This document shows, piece by piece, positions 49,122-62,749 of a stretch of 64,000 bases of DNA; the first letter of the stretch is position 1, and every line of letters starts with the position of its first letter. The notes under the pieces are model-generated. The model searched no databases. It was not told the origin of the DNA and saw only the letters and a list, made by a program, of their open reading frames with translations. Made by a program: the position numbers and the translations under genes. This DNA comes from Strongylocentrotus purpuratus (lineage: Eukaryota > Echinodermata > Echinoidea > Camarodonta > Strongylocentrotidae). Where the stretch lies: positions 682,001-746,000 of the forward strand of contig NW_022145611.1 in NCBI RefSeq assembly GCF_000002235.5, written 5' to 3'.

Positions 49122-49986
49122 ATCTTTGAAAAATAAAAACTGATGTTAAACCCATTTTTATCTCACTCAAAGAGTGATAAAATAATTATTGTTGGCAGTA
49201 ATGTTGATGTATGGGAAAGGGTTCCAAATCTCAATATGTCAATGGATTCCTCAAACAAAATTGAAGAAAGGGCCTATGGTGAGGGGGGAGCAGCTGAGTG
49301 TAGGAAAGAGTGTAAGGGAGCCCCTTTGGGGGTCTTTTTTTTTCTTTTTTTTGACACGGTCGTCACCTAGCTGGCGGTCGTCAGCGTAGCCAGTGGCCGG
49401 TAGCGTTAGCCCCAAAGCCATGTCCAATTTTTAAACTACATTACTTTCTTCCTTTTATTCACTCTGTACACTCCCATGCCTTCCTTTTCGAGTCTGTAAA
49501 CAACTTTACAACATGAATTCAATGATGGGCAAGGTTTTACTTCTCATATGAGAGCGCCCTAACTTCGCGAGTTGATTCAAGCCCAATATGGGCTAACAAC
49601 TGGCCTGCATACCCGAGCAGAATCATTTTGTGCTCGACAAAGACACACAGCCTTGGGTAAAGAGGTCCAATATTATTAATTTTTTTAGTTATATTTTTTC
49701 ATTGACAGTATACTATTAACTATCAGGAATATTGGATGCTCTGTTTCAAATACAGTCCAGATTGCCGCGCAATGAATTATCTCATGCTTCTTGTCCAAAA
49801 ACCATATCTAACTGGTTTTTAAAACGGTATCATTTCAATTTCCATTTCCTCCTCAACAAAGGAGAAAATAACATTTGATACTCTTTCTTTAACAAGCGGC
49901 TCTCTGAATTAGTTAGAATACCTCTTTTGCTACATCTACAACAAGAAGTATTAATATGTAAAAAAATACATGGAGATTACCAGTGT

Positions 49987-50057
49987 GACACATTGGTCTA
50001 GTGGATAGGCAAACGCCTGGCATCTGGAAGGTATCGGGTTCGACTCCCAGCTTTTTT
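49987..50057 (+). ncRNA. tRNA-like Pol III cassette, copy 40
   Basis: Spacing 973. Confidence 0.72.
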
Positions 50058-50061
50058 AGTG

Positions 50062-50097
<36 letters not shown>

Positions 50098-50961
50098 ATC
50101 TTTGAAAAATAAAAACTGATGTTAAACCCATTTTTATCTCACTCAAAGAGTGATAAAATAATTATTGTTGGCAGTAATGTTGATGTATGGGAAAGGGTTC
50201 CAAATCTCAATATGTCAATGGATTCCTCAAACAAAATTGAAGAAAGGGCCTATGGTGAGGGGGGAGCAGCTGAGTGTAGGAAAGAGTGTAAGGGAGCCCC
50301 TTTGGGGGTCTTTTTTTTCTTTTTTTTGACACGGTCGTCACCTAGCTGGCGGTCGTCAGCGTAGCCAGTGGCCGGTAGCGTTAGCCCCAAAGCCATGTCC
50401 AATTTTTAAACTACATTACTTTCTTCCTTTTATTCACTCTGTACACTCCCATGCCTTCCTTTTCGAGTCTGTAAACAACTTTACAACATGAATTCAATGA
50501 TGGGCAAGGTTTTACTTCTCATATGAGAGCGCCCTAACTTCGCGAGTTGATTCAAGCCCAATATGGGCTAACAACTGGCCTGCATACCCGAGCAGAATCA
50601 TTTTGTGCTCGACAAAGACACACAGCCTTGGGTAAAGAGGTCCAATATTATTAATTTTTTTAGTTATATTTTTTCATTGACAGTATACTATTAACTATCA
50701 GGAATATTGGATGCTCTGTTTCAAATACAGTCCAGATTGCCGCGCAATGAATTATCTCATGCTTCTTGTCCAAAAACCATATCTAACTGGTTTTTAAAAC
50801 GGTATCATTTCAATTTCCATTTCCTCCTCAACAAAGGAGAAAATAACATTTGATACTCTTTCTTTAACAAGCGGCTCTCTGAATTAGTTAGAATACCTCT
50901 TTTGCTACATCTACAACAAGAAGTATTAATATGTAAAAAAATACATGGAGATTACCAGTGT

Positions 50962-51032
50962 GACACATTGGTCTAGTGGATAGGCAAACGCCTGGCATCT
51001 GGAAGGTATCGGGTTCGACTCCCAGCTTTTTT
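50962..51032 (+). ncRNA. tRNA-like Pol III cassette, copy 41
   Basis: Spacing 975. Confidence 0.72.
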
Positions 51033-51036
51033 AGTG

Positions 51037-51073
<37 letters not shown>

Positions 51074-51938
51074 ATCTTTGAAAAATAAAAACTGATGTTA
51101 AACCCATTTTTATCTCACTCAAAGAGTGATAAAATAATTATTGTTGGCAGTAATGTTGATGTATGGGAAAGGGTTCCAAATCTCAATATGTCAATGGATT
51201 CCTCAAACAAAATTGAAGAAAGGGCCTATGGTGAGGGGGGAGCAGCTGAGTGTAGGAAAGAGTGTAAGGGAGCCCCTTTGGGGGTCTTTTTTTTTCTTTT
51301 TTTTGACACGGTCGTCACCTAGCTGGCGGTCGTCAGCGTAGCCAGTGGCCGGTAGCGTTAGCCCCAAAGCCATGTCCAATTTTTAAACTACATTACTTTC
51401 TTCCTTTTATTCACTCTGTACACTCCCATGCCTTCCTTTTCGAGTCTGTAAACAACTTTACAACATGAATTCAATGATGGGCAAGGTTTTACTTCTCATA
51501 TGAGAGCGCCCTAACTTCGCGAGTTGATTCAAGCCCAATATGGGCTAACAACTGGCCTGCATACCCGAGCAGAATCATTTTGTGCTCGACAAAGACACAC
51601 AGCCTTGGGTAAAGAGGTCCAATATTATTAATTTTTTTAGTTATATTTTTTCATTGACAGTATACTATTAACTATCAGGAATATTGGATGCTCTGTTTCA
51701 AATACAGTCCAGATTGCCGCGCAATGAATTATCTCATGCTTCTTGTCCAAAAACCATATCTAACTGGTTTTTAAAACGGTATCATTTCAATTTCCATTTC
51801 CTCCTCAACAAAGGAGAAAATAACATTTGATACTCTTTCTTTAACAAGCGGCTCTCTGAATTAGTTAGAATACCTCTTTTGCTACATCTACAACAAGAAG
51901 TATTAATATGTAAAAAAATACATGGAGATTACCAGTGT

Positions 51939-52009
51939 GACACATTGGTCTAGTGGATAGGCAAACGCCTGGCATCTGGAAGGTATCGGGTTCGACTCCC
52001 AGCTTTTTT
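51939..52009 (+). ncRNA. tRNA-like Pol III cassette, copy 42
   Basis: Spacing 977. T tract with one A. Confidence 0.72.
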
Positions 52010-52912
52010 AGTGCTTTTTTTTTTTTTTTTTATTTTTTTTTTTATAAATCTTTGAAAAATAAAAACTGATGTTAAACCCATTTTTATCTCACTCAAAGAG
52101 TGATAAAATAATTATTGTTGGCAGTAATGTTGATGTATGGGAAAGGGTTCCAAATCTCAATATGTCAATGGATTCCTCAAACAAAATTGAAGAAAGGGCC
52201 TATGGTGAGGGGGGAGCAGCTGAGTGTAGGAAAGAGTGTAAGGGAGCCCCTTTGGGGGTCTTTTTTTTTCTTTTTTTTGACACGGTCGTCACCTAGCTGG
52301 CGGTCGTCAGCGTAGCCAGTGGCCGGTAGCGTTAGCCCCAAAGCCATGTCCAATTTTTAAACTACATTACTTTCTTCCTTTTATTCACTCTGTACACTCC
52401 CATGCCTTCCTTTTCGAGTCTGTAAACAACTTTACAACATGAATTCAATGATGGGCAAGGTTTTACTTCTCATATGAGAGCGCCCTAACTTCGCGAGTTG
52501 ATTCAAGCCCAATATGGGCTAACAACTGGCCTGCATACCCGAGCAGAATCATTTTGTGCTCGACAAAGACACACAGCCTTGGGTAAAGAGGTCCAATATT
52601 ATTAATTTTTTTAGTTATATTTTTTCATTGACAGTATACTATTAACTATCAGGAATATTGGATGCTCTGTTTCAAATACAGTCCAGATTGCCGCGCAATG
52701 AATTATCTCATGCTTCTTGTCCAAAAACCATATCTAACTGGTTTTTAAAACGGTATCATTTCAATTTCCATTTCCTCCTCAACAAAGGAGAAAATAACAT
52801 TTGATACTCTTTCTTTAACAAGCGGCTCTCTGAATTAGTTAGAATACCTCTTTTGCTACATCTACAACAAGAAGTATTAATATGTAAAAAAATACATGGA
52901 GATTACCAGTGT

Positions 52913-52983
52913 GACACATTGGTCTAGTGGATAGGCAAACGCCTGGCATCTGGAAGGTATCGGGTTCGACTCCCAGCTTTTTT
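52913..52983 (+). ncRNA. tRNA-like Pol III cassette, copy 43
   Basis: Spacing 974. The unit has a 17-bp deletion just after its T tract, near 53024. Confidence 0.72.
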
Positions 52984-52987
52984 AGTG

Positions 52988-53013
<26 letters not shown>

Positions 53014-53023
<10 letters not shown>

Positions 53024-53030
53024 ACTGATG
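53014..53030. repeat. 17-bp deletion in array unit 43
   Basis: The consensus after the T tract reads ATAAATCTTTGAAAAATAAA then AACTGATG. Here it reads ATAAACTGATG. The lost segment lies between two ATAAA copies, consistent with slippage at microhomology. Confidence 0.85.
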
Positions 53031-53871
53031 TTAAACCCATTTTTATCTCACTCAAAGAGTGATAAAATAATTATTGTTGGCAGTAATGTTGATGTATGGG
53101 AAAGGGTTCCAAATCTCAATATGTCAATGGATTCCTCAAACAAAATTGAAGAAAGGGCCTATGGTGAGGGGGGAGCAGCTGAGTGTAGGAAAGAGTGTAA
53201 GGGAGCCCCTTTGGGGGTCTTTTTTTTTCTTTTTTTTGACACGGTCGTCACCTAGCTGGCGGTCGTCAGCGTAGCCAGTGGCCGGTAGCGTTAGCCCCAA
53301 AGCCATGTCCAATTTTTAAACTACATTACTTTCTTCCTTTTATTCACTCTGTACACTCCCATGCCTTCCTTTTCGAGTCTGTAAACAACTTTACAACATG
53401 AATTCAATGATGGGCAAGGTTTTACTTCTCATATGAGAGCGCCCTAACTTCGCGAGTTGATTCAAGCCCAATATGGGCTAACAACTGGCCTGCATACCCG
53501 AGCAGAATCATTTTGTGCTCGACAAAGACACACAGCCTTGGGTAAAGAGGTCCAATATTATTAATTTTTTTAGTTATATTTTTTCATTGACAGTATACTA
53601 TTAACTATCAGGAATATTGGATGCTCTGTTTCAAATACAGTCCAGATTGCCGCGCAATGAATTATCTCATGCTTCTTGTCCAAAAACCATATCTAACTGG
53701 TTTTTAAAACGGTATCATTTCAATTTCCATTTCCTCCTCAACAAAGGAGAAAATAACATTTGATACTCTTTCTTTAACAAGCGGCTCTCTGAATTAGTTA
53801 GAATACCTCTTTTGCTACATCTACAACAAGAAGTATTAATATGTAAAAAAATACATGGAGATTACCAGTGT

Positions 53872-53942
53872 GACACATTGGTCTAGTGGATAGGCAAACG
53901 CCTGGCATCTGGAAGGTATCGGGTTCGACTCCCAGCTTTTTT
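53872..53942 (+). ncRNA. tRNA-like Pol III cassette, copy 44
   Basis: Spacing 959, due to the deletion in the preceding unit. T tract with one A. Confidence 0.72.
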
Positions 53943-54848
53943 AGTGCTTTTTTTTTTTTTTTTTTTTTTATTTTTTTTTATAAATCTTTGAAAAATAAAA
54001 ACTGATGTTAAACCCATTTTTATCTCACTCAAAGAGTGATAAAATAATTATTGTTGGCAGTAATGTTGATGTATGGGAAAGGGTTCCAAATCTCAATATG
54101 TCAATGGATTCCTCAAACAAAATTGAAGAAAGGGCCTATGGTGAGGGGGGAGCAGCTGAGTGTAGGAAAGAGTGTAAGGGAGCCCCTTTGGGGGTCTTTT
54201 TTTTTCTTTTTTTTGACACGGTCGTCACCTAGCTGGCGGTCGTCAGCGTAGCCAGTGGCCGGTAGCGTTAGCCCCAAAGCCATGTCCAATTTTTAAACTA
54301 CATTACTTTCTTCCTTTTATTCACTCTGTACACTCCCATGCCTTCCTTTTCGAGTCTGTAAACAACTTTACAACATGAATTCAATGATGGGCAAGGTTTT
54401 ACTTCTCATATGAGAGCGCCCTAACTTCGCGAGTTGATTCAAGCCCAATATGGGCTAACAACTGGCCTGCATACCCGAGCAGAATCATTTTGTGCTCGAC
54501 AAAGACACACAGCCTTGGGTAAAGAGGTCCAATATTATTAATTTTTTTAGTTATATTTTTTCATTGACAGTATACTATTAACTATCAGGAATATTGGATG
54601 CTCTGTTTCAAATACAGTCCAGATTGCCGCGCAATGAATTATCTCATGCTTCTTGTCCAAAAACCATATCTAACTGGTTTTTAAAACGGTATCATTTCAA
54701 TTTCCATTTCCTCCTCAACAAAGGAGAAAATAACATTTGATACTCTTTCTTTAACAAGCGGCTCTCTGAATTAGTTAGAATACCTCTTTTGCTACATCTA
54801 CAACAAGAAGTATTAATATGTAAAAAAATACATGGAGATTACCAGTGT

Positions 54849-54919
54849 GACACATTGGTCTAGTGGATAGGCAAACGCCTGGCATCTGGAAGGTATCGGG
54901 TTCGACTCCCAGCTTTTTT
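54849..54919 (+). ncRNA. tRNA-like Pol III cassette, copy 45
   Basis: Spacing 977. Confidence 0.72.
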
Positions 54920-54923
54920 AGTG

Positions 54924-54957
<34 letters not shown>

Positions 54958-55822
54958 ATCTTTGAAAAATAAAAACTGATGTTAAACCCATTTTTATCTC
55001 ACTCAAAGAGTGATAAAATAATTATTGTTGGCAGTAATGTTGATGTATGGGAAAGGGTTCCAAATCTCAATATGTCAATGGATTCCTCAAACAAAATTGA
55101 AGAAAGGGCCTATGGTGAGGGGGGAGCAGCTGAGTGTAGGAAAGAGTGTAAGGGAGCCCCTTTGGGGGTCTTTTTTTTTCTTTTTTTTGACACGGTCGTC
55201 ACCTAGCTGGCGGTCGTCAGCGTAGCCAGTGGCCGGTAGCGTTAGCCCCAAAGCCATGTCCAATTTTTAAACTACATTACTTTCTTCCTTTTATTCACTC
55301 TGTACACTCCCATGCCTTCCTTTTCGAGTCTGTAAACAACTTTACAACATGAATTCAATGATGGGCAAGGTTTTACTTCTCATATGAGAGCGCCCTAACT
55401 TCGCGAGTTGATTCAAGCCCAATATGGGCTAACAACTGGCCTGCATACCCGAGCAGAATCATTTTGTGCTCGACAAAGACACACAGCCTTGGGTAAAGAG
55501 GTCCAATATTATTAATTTTTTTAGTTATATTTTTTCATTGACAGTATACTATTAACTATCAGGAATATTGGATGCTCTGTTTCAAATACAGTCCAGATTG
55601 CCGCGCAATGAATTATCTCATGCTTCTTGTCCAAAAACCATATCTAACTGGTTTTTAAAACGGTATCATTTCAATTTCCATTTCCTCCTCAACAAAGGAG
55701 AAAATAACATTTGATACTCTTTCTTTAACAAGCGGCTCTCTGAATTAGTTAGAATACCTCTTTTGCTACATCTACAACAAGAAGTATTAATATGTAAAAA
55801 AATACATGGAGATTACCAGTGT

Positions 55823-55893
55823 GACACATTGGTCTAGTGGATAGGCAAACGCCTGGCATCTGGAAGGTATCGGGTTCGACTCCCAGCTTTTTT
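55823..55893 (+). ncRNA. tRNA-like Pol III cassette, copy 46
   Basis: Spacing 974. Confidence 0.72.
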
Positions 55894-55897
55894 AGTG

Positions 55898-55931
<34 letters not shown>

Positions 55932-56795
55932 ATCTTTGAAAAATAAAAACTGATGTTAAACCCATTTTTATCTCACTCAAAGAGTGATAAAATAATTATT
56001 GTTGGCAGTAATGTTGATGTATGGGAAAGGGTTCCAAATCTCAATATGTCAATGGATTCCTCAAACAAAATTGAAGAAAGGGCCTATGGTGAGGGGGGAG
56101 CAGCTGAGTGTAGGAAAGAGTGTAAGGGAGCCCCTTTGGGGGTCTTTTTTTTCTTTTTTTTGACACGGTCGTCACCTAGCTGGCGGTCGTCAGCGTAGCC
56201 AGTGGCCGGTAGCGTTAGCCCCAAAGCCATGTCCAATTTTTAAACTACATTACTTTCTTCCTTTTATTCACTCTGTACACTCCCATGCCTTCCTTTTCGA
56301 GTCTGTAAACAACTTTACAACATGAATTCAATGATGGGCAAGGTTTTACTTCTCATATGAGAGCGCCCTAACTTCGCGAGTTGATTCAAGCCCAATATGG
56401 GCTAACAACTGGCCTGCATACCCGAGCAGAATCATTTTGTGCTCGACAAAGACACACAGCCTTGGGTAAAGAGGTCCAATATTATTAATTTTTTTAGTTA
56501 TATTTTTTCATTGACAGTATACTATTAACTATCAGGAATATTGGATGCTCTGTTTCAAATACAGTCCAGATTGCCGCGCAATGAATTATCTCATGCTTCT
56601 TGTCCAAAAACCATATCTAACTGGTTTTTAAAACGGTATCATTTCAATTTCCATTTCCTCCTCAACAAAGGAGAAAATAACATTTGATACTCTTTCTTTA
56701 ACAAGCGGCTCTCTGAATTAGTTAGAATACCTCTTTTGCTACATCTACAACAAGAAGTATTAATATGTAAAAAAATACATGGAGATTACCAGTGT

Positions 56796-56866
56796 GACAC
56801 ATTGGTCTAGTGGATAGGCAAACGCCTGGCATCTGGAAGGTATCGGGTTCGACTCCCAGCTTTTTT
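56796..56866 (+). ncRNA. tRNA-like Pol III cassette, copy 47
   Basis: Spacing 973. T tract with one A; second tract has an extra T before the C. Confidence 0.72.
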
Positions 56867-57770
56867 AGTGCTTTTTTTTTATTTTTTTTTTTTTTTTTTT
56901 ATAAATCTTTGAAAAATAAAAACTGATGTTAAACCCATTTTTATCTCACTCAAAGAGTGATAAAATAATTATTGTTGGCAGTAATGTTGATGTATGGGAA
57001 AGGGTTCCAAATCTCAATATGTCAATGGATTCCTCAAACAAAATTGAAGAAAGGGCCTATGGTGAGGGGGGAGCAGCTGAGTGTAGGAAAGAGTGTAAGG
57101 GAGCCCCTTTGGGGGTCTTTTTTTTTTCTTTTTTTTGACACGGTCGTCACCTAGCTGGCGGTCGTCAGCGTAGCCAGTGGCCGGTAGCGTTAGCCCCAAA
57201 GCCATGTCCAATTTTTAAACTACATTACTTTCTTCCTTTTATTCACTCTGTACACTCCCATGCCTTCCTTTTCGAGTCTGTAAACAACTTTACAACATGA
57301 ATTCAATGATGGGCAAGGTTTTACTTCTCATATGAGAGCGCCCTAACTTCGCGAGTTGATTCAAGCCCAATATGGGCTAACAACTGGCCTGCATACCCGA
57401 GCAGAATCATTTTGTGCTCGACAAAGACACACAGCCTTGGGTAAAGAGGTCCAATATTATTAATTTTTTTAGTTATATTTTTTCATTGACAGTATACTAT
57501 TAACTATCAGGAATATTGGATGCTCTGTTTCAAATACAGTCCAGATTGCCGCGCAATGAATTATCTCATGCTTCTTGTCCAAAAACCATATCTAACTGGT
57601 TTTTAAAACGGTATCATTTCAATTTCCATTTCCTCCTCAACAAAGGAGAAAATAACATTTGATACTCTTTCTTTAACAAGCGGCTCTCTGAATTAGTTAG
57701 AATACCTCTTTTGCTACATCTACAACAAGAAGTATTAATATGTAAAAAAATACATGGAGATTACCAGTGT

Positions 57771-57841
57771 GACACATTGGTCTAGTGGATAGGCAAACGC
57801 CTGGCATCTGGAAGGTATCGGGTTCGACTCCCAGCTTTTTT
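57771..57841 (+). ncRNA. tRNA-like Pol III cassette, copy 48
   Basis: Spacing 975. Second tract T8-CC-T8. Confidence 0.72.
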
Positions 57842-57844
57842 AGT

Positions 57845-57878
<34 letters not shown>

Positions 57879-58743
57879 ATCTTTGAAAAATAAAAACTGA
57901 TGTTAAACCCATTTTTATCTCACTCAAAGAGTGATAAAATAATTATTGTTGGCAGTAATGTTGATGTATGGGAAAGGGTTCCAAATCTCAATATGTCAAT
58001 GGATTCCTCAAACAAAATTGAAGAAAGGGCCTATGGTGAGGGGGGAGCAGCTGAGTGTAGGAAAGAGTGTAAGGGAGCCCCTTTGGGGGTCTTTTTTTTC
58101 CTTTTTTTTGACACGGTCGTCACCTAGCTGGCGGTCGTCAGCGTAGCCAGTGGCCGGTAGCGTTAGCCCCAAAGCCATGTCCAATTTTTAAACTACATTA
58201 CTTTCTTCCTTTTATTCACTCTGTACACTCCCATGCCTTCCTTTTCGAGTCTGTAAACAACTTTACAACATGAATTCAATGATGGGCAAGGTTTTACTTC
58301 TCATATGAGAGCGCCCTAACTTCGCGAGTTGATTCAAGCCCAATATGGGCTAACAACTGGCCTGCATACCCGAGCAGAATCATTTTGTGCTCGACAAAGA
58401 CACACAGCCTTGGGTAAAGAGGTCCAATATTATTAATTTTTTTAGTTATATTTTTTCATTGACAGTATACTATTAACTATCAGGAATATTGGATGCTCTG
58501 TTTCAAATACAGTCCAGATTGCCGCGCAATGAATTATCTCATGCTTCTTGTCCAAAAACCATATCTAACTGGTTTTTAAAACGGTATCATTTCAATTTCC
58601 ATTTCCTCCTCAACAAAGGAGAAAATAACATTTGATACTCTTTCTTTAACAAGCGGCTCTCTGAATTAGTTAGAATACCTCTTTTGCTACATCTACAACA
58701 AGAAGTATTAATATGAAAAAAAATACATGGAGATTACCAGTGT

Positions 58744-58814
58744 GACACATTGGTCTAGTGGATAGGCAAACGCCTGGCATCTGGAAGGTATCGGGTTCGA
58801 CTCCCAGCTTTTTT
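58744..58814 (+). ncRNA. tRNA-like Pol III cassette, copy 49
   Basis: Spacing 973. Preceded by the T-to-A variant at 58716. Confidence 0.72.
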
Positions 58815-58818
58815 AGTG

Positions 58819-58852
<34 letters not shown>

Positions 58853-59716
58853 ATCTTTGAAAAATAAAAACTGATGTTAAACCCATTTTTATCTCACTCA
58901 AAGAGTGATAAAATAATTATTGTTGGCAGTAATGTTGATGTATGGGAAAGGGTTCCAAATCTCAATATGTCAATGGATTCCTCAAACAAAATTGAAGAAA
59001 GGGCCTATGGTGAGGGGGGAGCAGCTGAGTGTAGGAAAGAGTGTAAGGGAGCCCCTTTGGGGGTCTTTTTTTTCTTTTTTTTGACACGGTCGTCACCTAG
59101 CTGGCGGTCGTCAGCGTAGCCAGTGGCCGGTAGCGTTAGCCCCAAAGCCATGTCCAATTTTTAAACTACATTACTTTCTTCCTTTTATTCACTCTGTACA
59201 CTCCCATGCCTTCCTTTTCGAGTCTGTAAACAACTTTACAACATGAATTCAATGATGGGCAAGGTTTTACTTCTCATATGAGAGCGCCCTAACTTCGCGA
59301 GTTGATTCAAGCCCAATATGGGCTAACAACTGGCCTGCATACCCGAGCAGAATCATTTTGTGCTCGACAAAGACACACAGCCTTGGGTAAAGAGGTCCAA
59401 TATTATTAATTTTTTTAGTTATATTTTTTCATTGACAGTATACTATTAACTATCAGGAATATTGGATGCTCTGTTTCAAATACAGTCCAGATTGCCGCGC
59501 AATGAATTATCTCATGCTTCTTGTCCAAAAACCATATCTAACTGGTTTTTAAAACGGTATCATTTCAATTTCCATTTCCTCCTCAACAAAGGAGAAAATA
59601 ACATTTGATACTCTTTCTTTAACAAGCGGCTCTCTGAATTAGTTAGAATACCTCTTTTGCTACATCTACAACAAGAAGTATTAATATGTAAAAAAATACA
59701 TGGAGATTACCAGTGT

Positions 59717-59787
59717 GACACATTGGTCTAGTGGATAGGCAAACGCCTGGCATCTGGAAGGTATCGGGTTCGACTCCCAGCTTTTTT
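59717..59787 (+). ncRNA. tRNA-like Pol III cassette, copy 50
   Basis: Spacing 973. Second T tract has no C. Confidence 0.72.
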
Positions 59788-59791
59788 AGTG

Positions 59792-59825
<34 letters not shown>

Positions 59826-60688
59826 ATCTTTGAAAAATAAAAACTGATGTTAAACCCATTTTTATCTCACTCAAAGAGTGATAAAATAATTATTGTTGGC
59901 AGTAATGTTGATGTATGGGAAAGGGTTCCAAATCTCAATATGTCAATGGATTCCTCAAACAAAATTGAAGAAAGGGCCTATGGTGAGGGGGGAGCAGCTG
60001 AGTGTAGGAAAGAGTGTAAGGGAGCCCCTTTGGGGGTCTTTTTTTTTTTTTTTTGACACGGTCGTCACCTAGCTGGCGGTCGTCAGCGTAGCCAGTGGCC
60101 GGTAGCGTTAGCCCCAAAGCCATGTCCAATTTTTAAACTACATTACTTTCTTCCTTTTATTCACTCTGTACACTCCCATGCCTTCCTTTTCGAGTCTGTA
60201 AACAACTTTACAACATGAATTCAATGATGGGCAAGGTTTTACTTCTCATATGAGAGCGCCCTAACTTCGCGAGTTGATTCAAGCCCAATATGGGCTAACA
60301 ACTGGCCTGCATACCCGAGCAGAATCATTTTGTGCTCGACAAAGACACACAGCCTTGGGTAAAGAGGTCCAATATTATTAATTTTTTTAGTTATATTTTT
60401 TCATTGACAGTATACTATTAACTATCAGGAATATTGGATGCTCTGTTTCAAATACAGTCCAGATTGCCGCGCAATGAATTATCTCATGCTTCTTGTCCAA
60501 AAACCATATCTAACTGGTTTTTAAAACGGTATCATTTCAATTTCCATTTCCTCCTCAACAAAGGAGAAAATAACATTTGATACTCTTTCTTTAACAAGCG
60601 GCTCTCTGAATTAGTTAGAATACCTCTTTTGCTACATCTACAACAAGAAGTATTAATATGTAAAAAAATACATGGAGATTACCAGTGT

Positions 60689-60759
60689 GACACATTGGTC
60701 TAGTGGATAGGCAAACGCCTGGCATCTGGAAGGTATCGGGTTCGACTCCCAGCTTTTTT
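60689..60759 (+). ncRNA. tRNA-like Pol III cassette, copy 51
   Basis: Spacing 972. T tract with one A. Confidence 0.72.
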
Positions 60760-61663
60760 AGTGCTTTTTTTTTTATTTTTTTTTTTTTTTTTTTATAAAT
60801 CTTTGAAAAATAAAAACTGATGTTAAACCCATTTTTATCTCACTCAAAGAGTGATAAAATAATTATTGTTGGCAGTAATGTTGATGTATGGGAAAGGGTT
60901 CCAAATCTCAATATGTCAATGGATTCCTCAAACAAAATTGAAGAAAGGGCCTATGGTGAGGGGGGAGCAGCTGAGTGTAGGAAAGAGTGTAAGGGAGCCC
61001 CTTTGGGGGTCTTTTTTTTTCTTTTTTTTGACACGGTCGTCACCTAGCTGGCGGTCGTCAGCGTAGCCAGTGGCCGGTAGCGTTAGCCCCAAAGCCATGT
61101 CCAATTTTTAAACTACATTACTTTCTTCCTTTTATTCACTCTGTACACTCCCATGCCTTCCTTTTCGAGTCTGTAAACAACTTTACAACATGAATTCAAT
61201 GATGGGCAAGGTTTTACTTCTCATATGAGAGCGCCCTAACTTCGCGAGTTGATTCAAGCCCAATATGGGCTAACAACTGGCCTGCATACCCGAGCAGAAT
61301 CATTTTGTGCTCGACAAAGACACACAGCCTTGGGTAAAGAGGTCCAATATTATTAATTTTTTTAGTTATATTTTTTCATTGACAGTATACTATTAACTAT
61401 CAGGAATATTGGATGCTCTGTTTCAAATACAGTCCAGATTGCCGCGCAATGAATTATCTCATGCTTCTTGTCCAAAAACCATATCTAACTGGTTTTTAAA
61501 ACGGTATCATTTTAATTTCCATTTCCTCCTCAACAAAGGAGAAAATAACATTTGATACTCTTTCTTTAACAAGCGGCTCTCTGAATTAGTTAGAATACCT
61601 CTTTTGCTACATCTACAACAAGAAGTATTAATATGAAAAAAAATACATGGAGATTACCAGTGT

Positions 61664-61734
61664 GACACATTGGTCTAGTGGATAGGCAAACGCCTGGCAT
61701 CTGGAAGGTATCGGGTTCGACTCCCAGCTTTTTT
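61664..61734 (+). ncRNA. tRNA-like Pol III cassette, copy 52
   Basis: Spacing 975. Preceded by the linked variants at 61513 (C to T) and 61636 (T to A). Confidence 0.72.
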
Positions 61735-61738
61735 AGTG

Positions 61739-61773
<35 letters not shown>

Positions 61774-62638
61774 ATCTTTGAAAAATAAAAACTGATGTTA
61801 AACCCATTTTTATCTCACTCAAAGAGTGATAAAATAATTATTGTTGGCAGTAATGTTGATGTATGGGAAAGGGTTCCAAATCTCAATATGTCAATGGATT
61901 CCTCAAACAAAATTGAAGAAAGGGCCTATGGTGAGGGGGGAGCAGCTGAGTGTAGGAAAGAGTGTAAGGGAGCCCCTTTGGGGGTCTTTTTTTTTCTTTT
62001 TTTTGACACGGTCGTCACCTAGCTGGCGGTCGTCAGCGTAGCCAGTGGCCGGTAGCGTTAGCCCCAAAGCCATGTCCAATTTTTAAACTACATTACTTTC
62101 TTCCTTTTATTCACTCTGTACACTCCCATGCCTTCCTTTTCGAGTCTGTAAACAACTTTACAACATGAATTCAATGATGGGCAAGGTTTTACTTCTCATA
62201 TGAGAGCGCCCTAACTTCGCGAGTTGATTCAAGCCCAATATGGGCTAACAACTGGCCTGCATACCCGAGCAGAATCATTTTGTGCTCGACAAAGACACAC
62301 AGCCTTGGGTAAAGAGGTCCAATATTATTAATTTTTTTAGTTATATTTTTTCATTGACAGTATACTATTAACTATCAGGAATATTGGATGCTCTGTTTCA
62401 AATACAGTCCAGATTGCCGCGCAATGAATTATCTCATGCTTCTTGTCCAAAAACCATATCTAACTGGTTTTTAAAACGGTATCATTTTAATTTCCATTTC
62501 CTCCTCAACAAAGGAGAAAATAACATTTGATACTCTTTCTTTAACAAGCGGCTCTCTGAATTAGTTAGAATACCTCTTTTGCTACATCTACAACAAGAAG
62601 TATTAATATGAAAAAAAATACATGGAGATTACCAGTGT

Positions 62639-62709
62639 GACACATTGGTCTAGTGGATAGGCAAACGCCTGGCATCTGGAAGGTATCGGGTTCGACTCCC
62701 AGCTTTTTT
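62639..62709 (+). ncRNA. tRNA-like Pol III cassette, copy 53
   Basis: Spacing 975. Preceded by the linked variants at 62488 and 62611. Confidence 0.72.
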
Positions 62710-62713
62710 AGTG

Positions 62714-62749
<36 letters not shown>

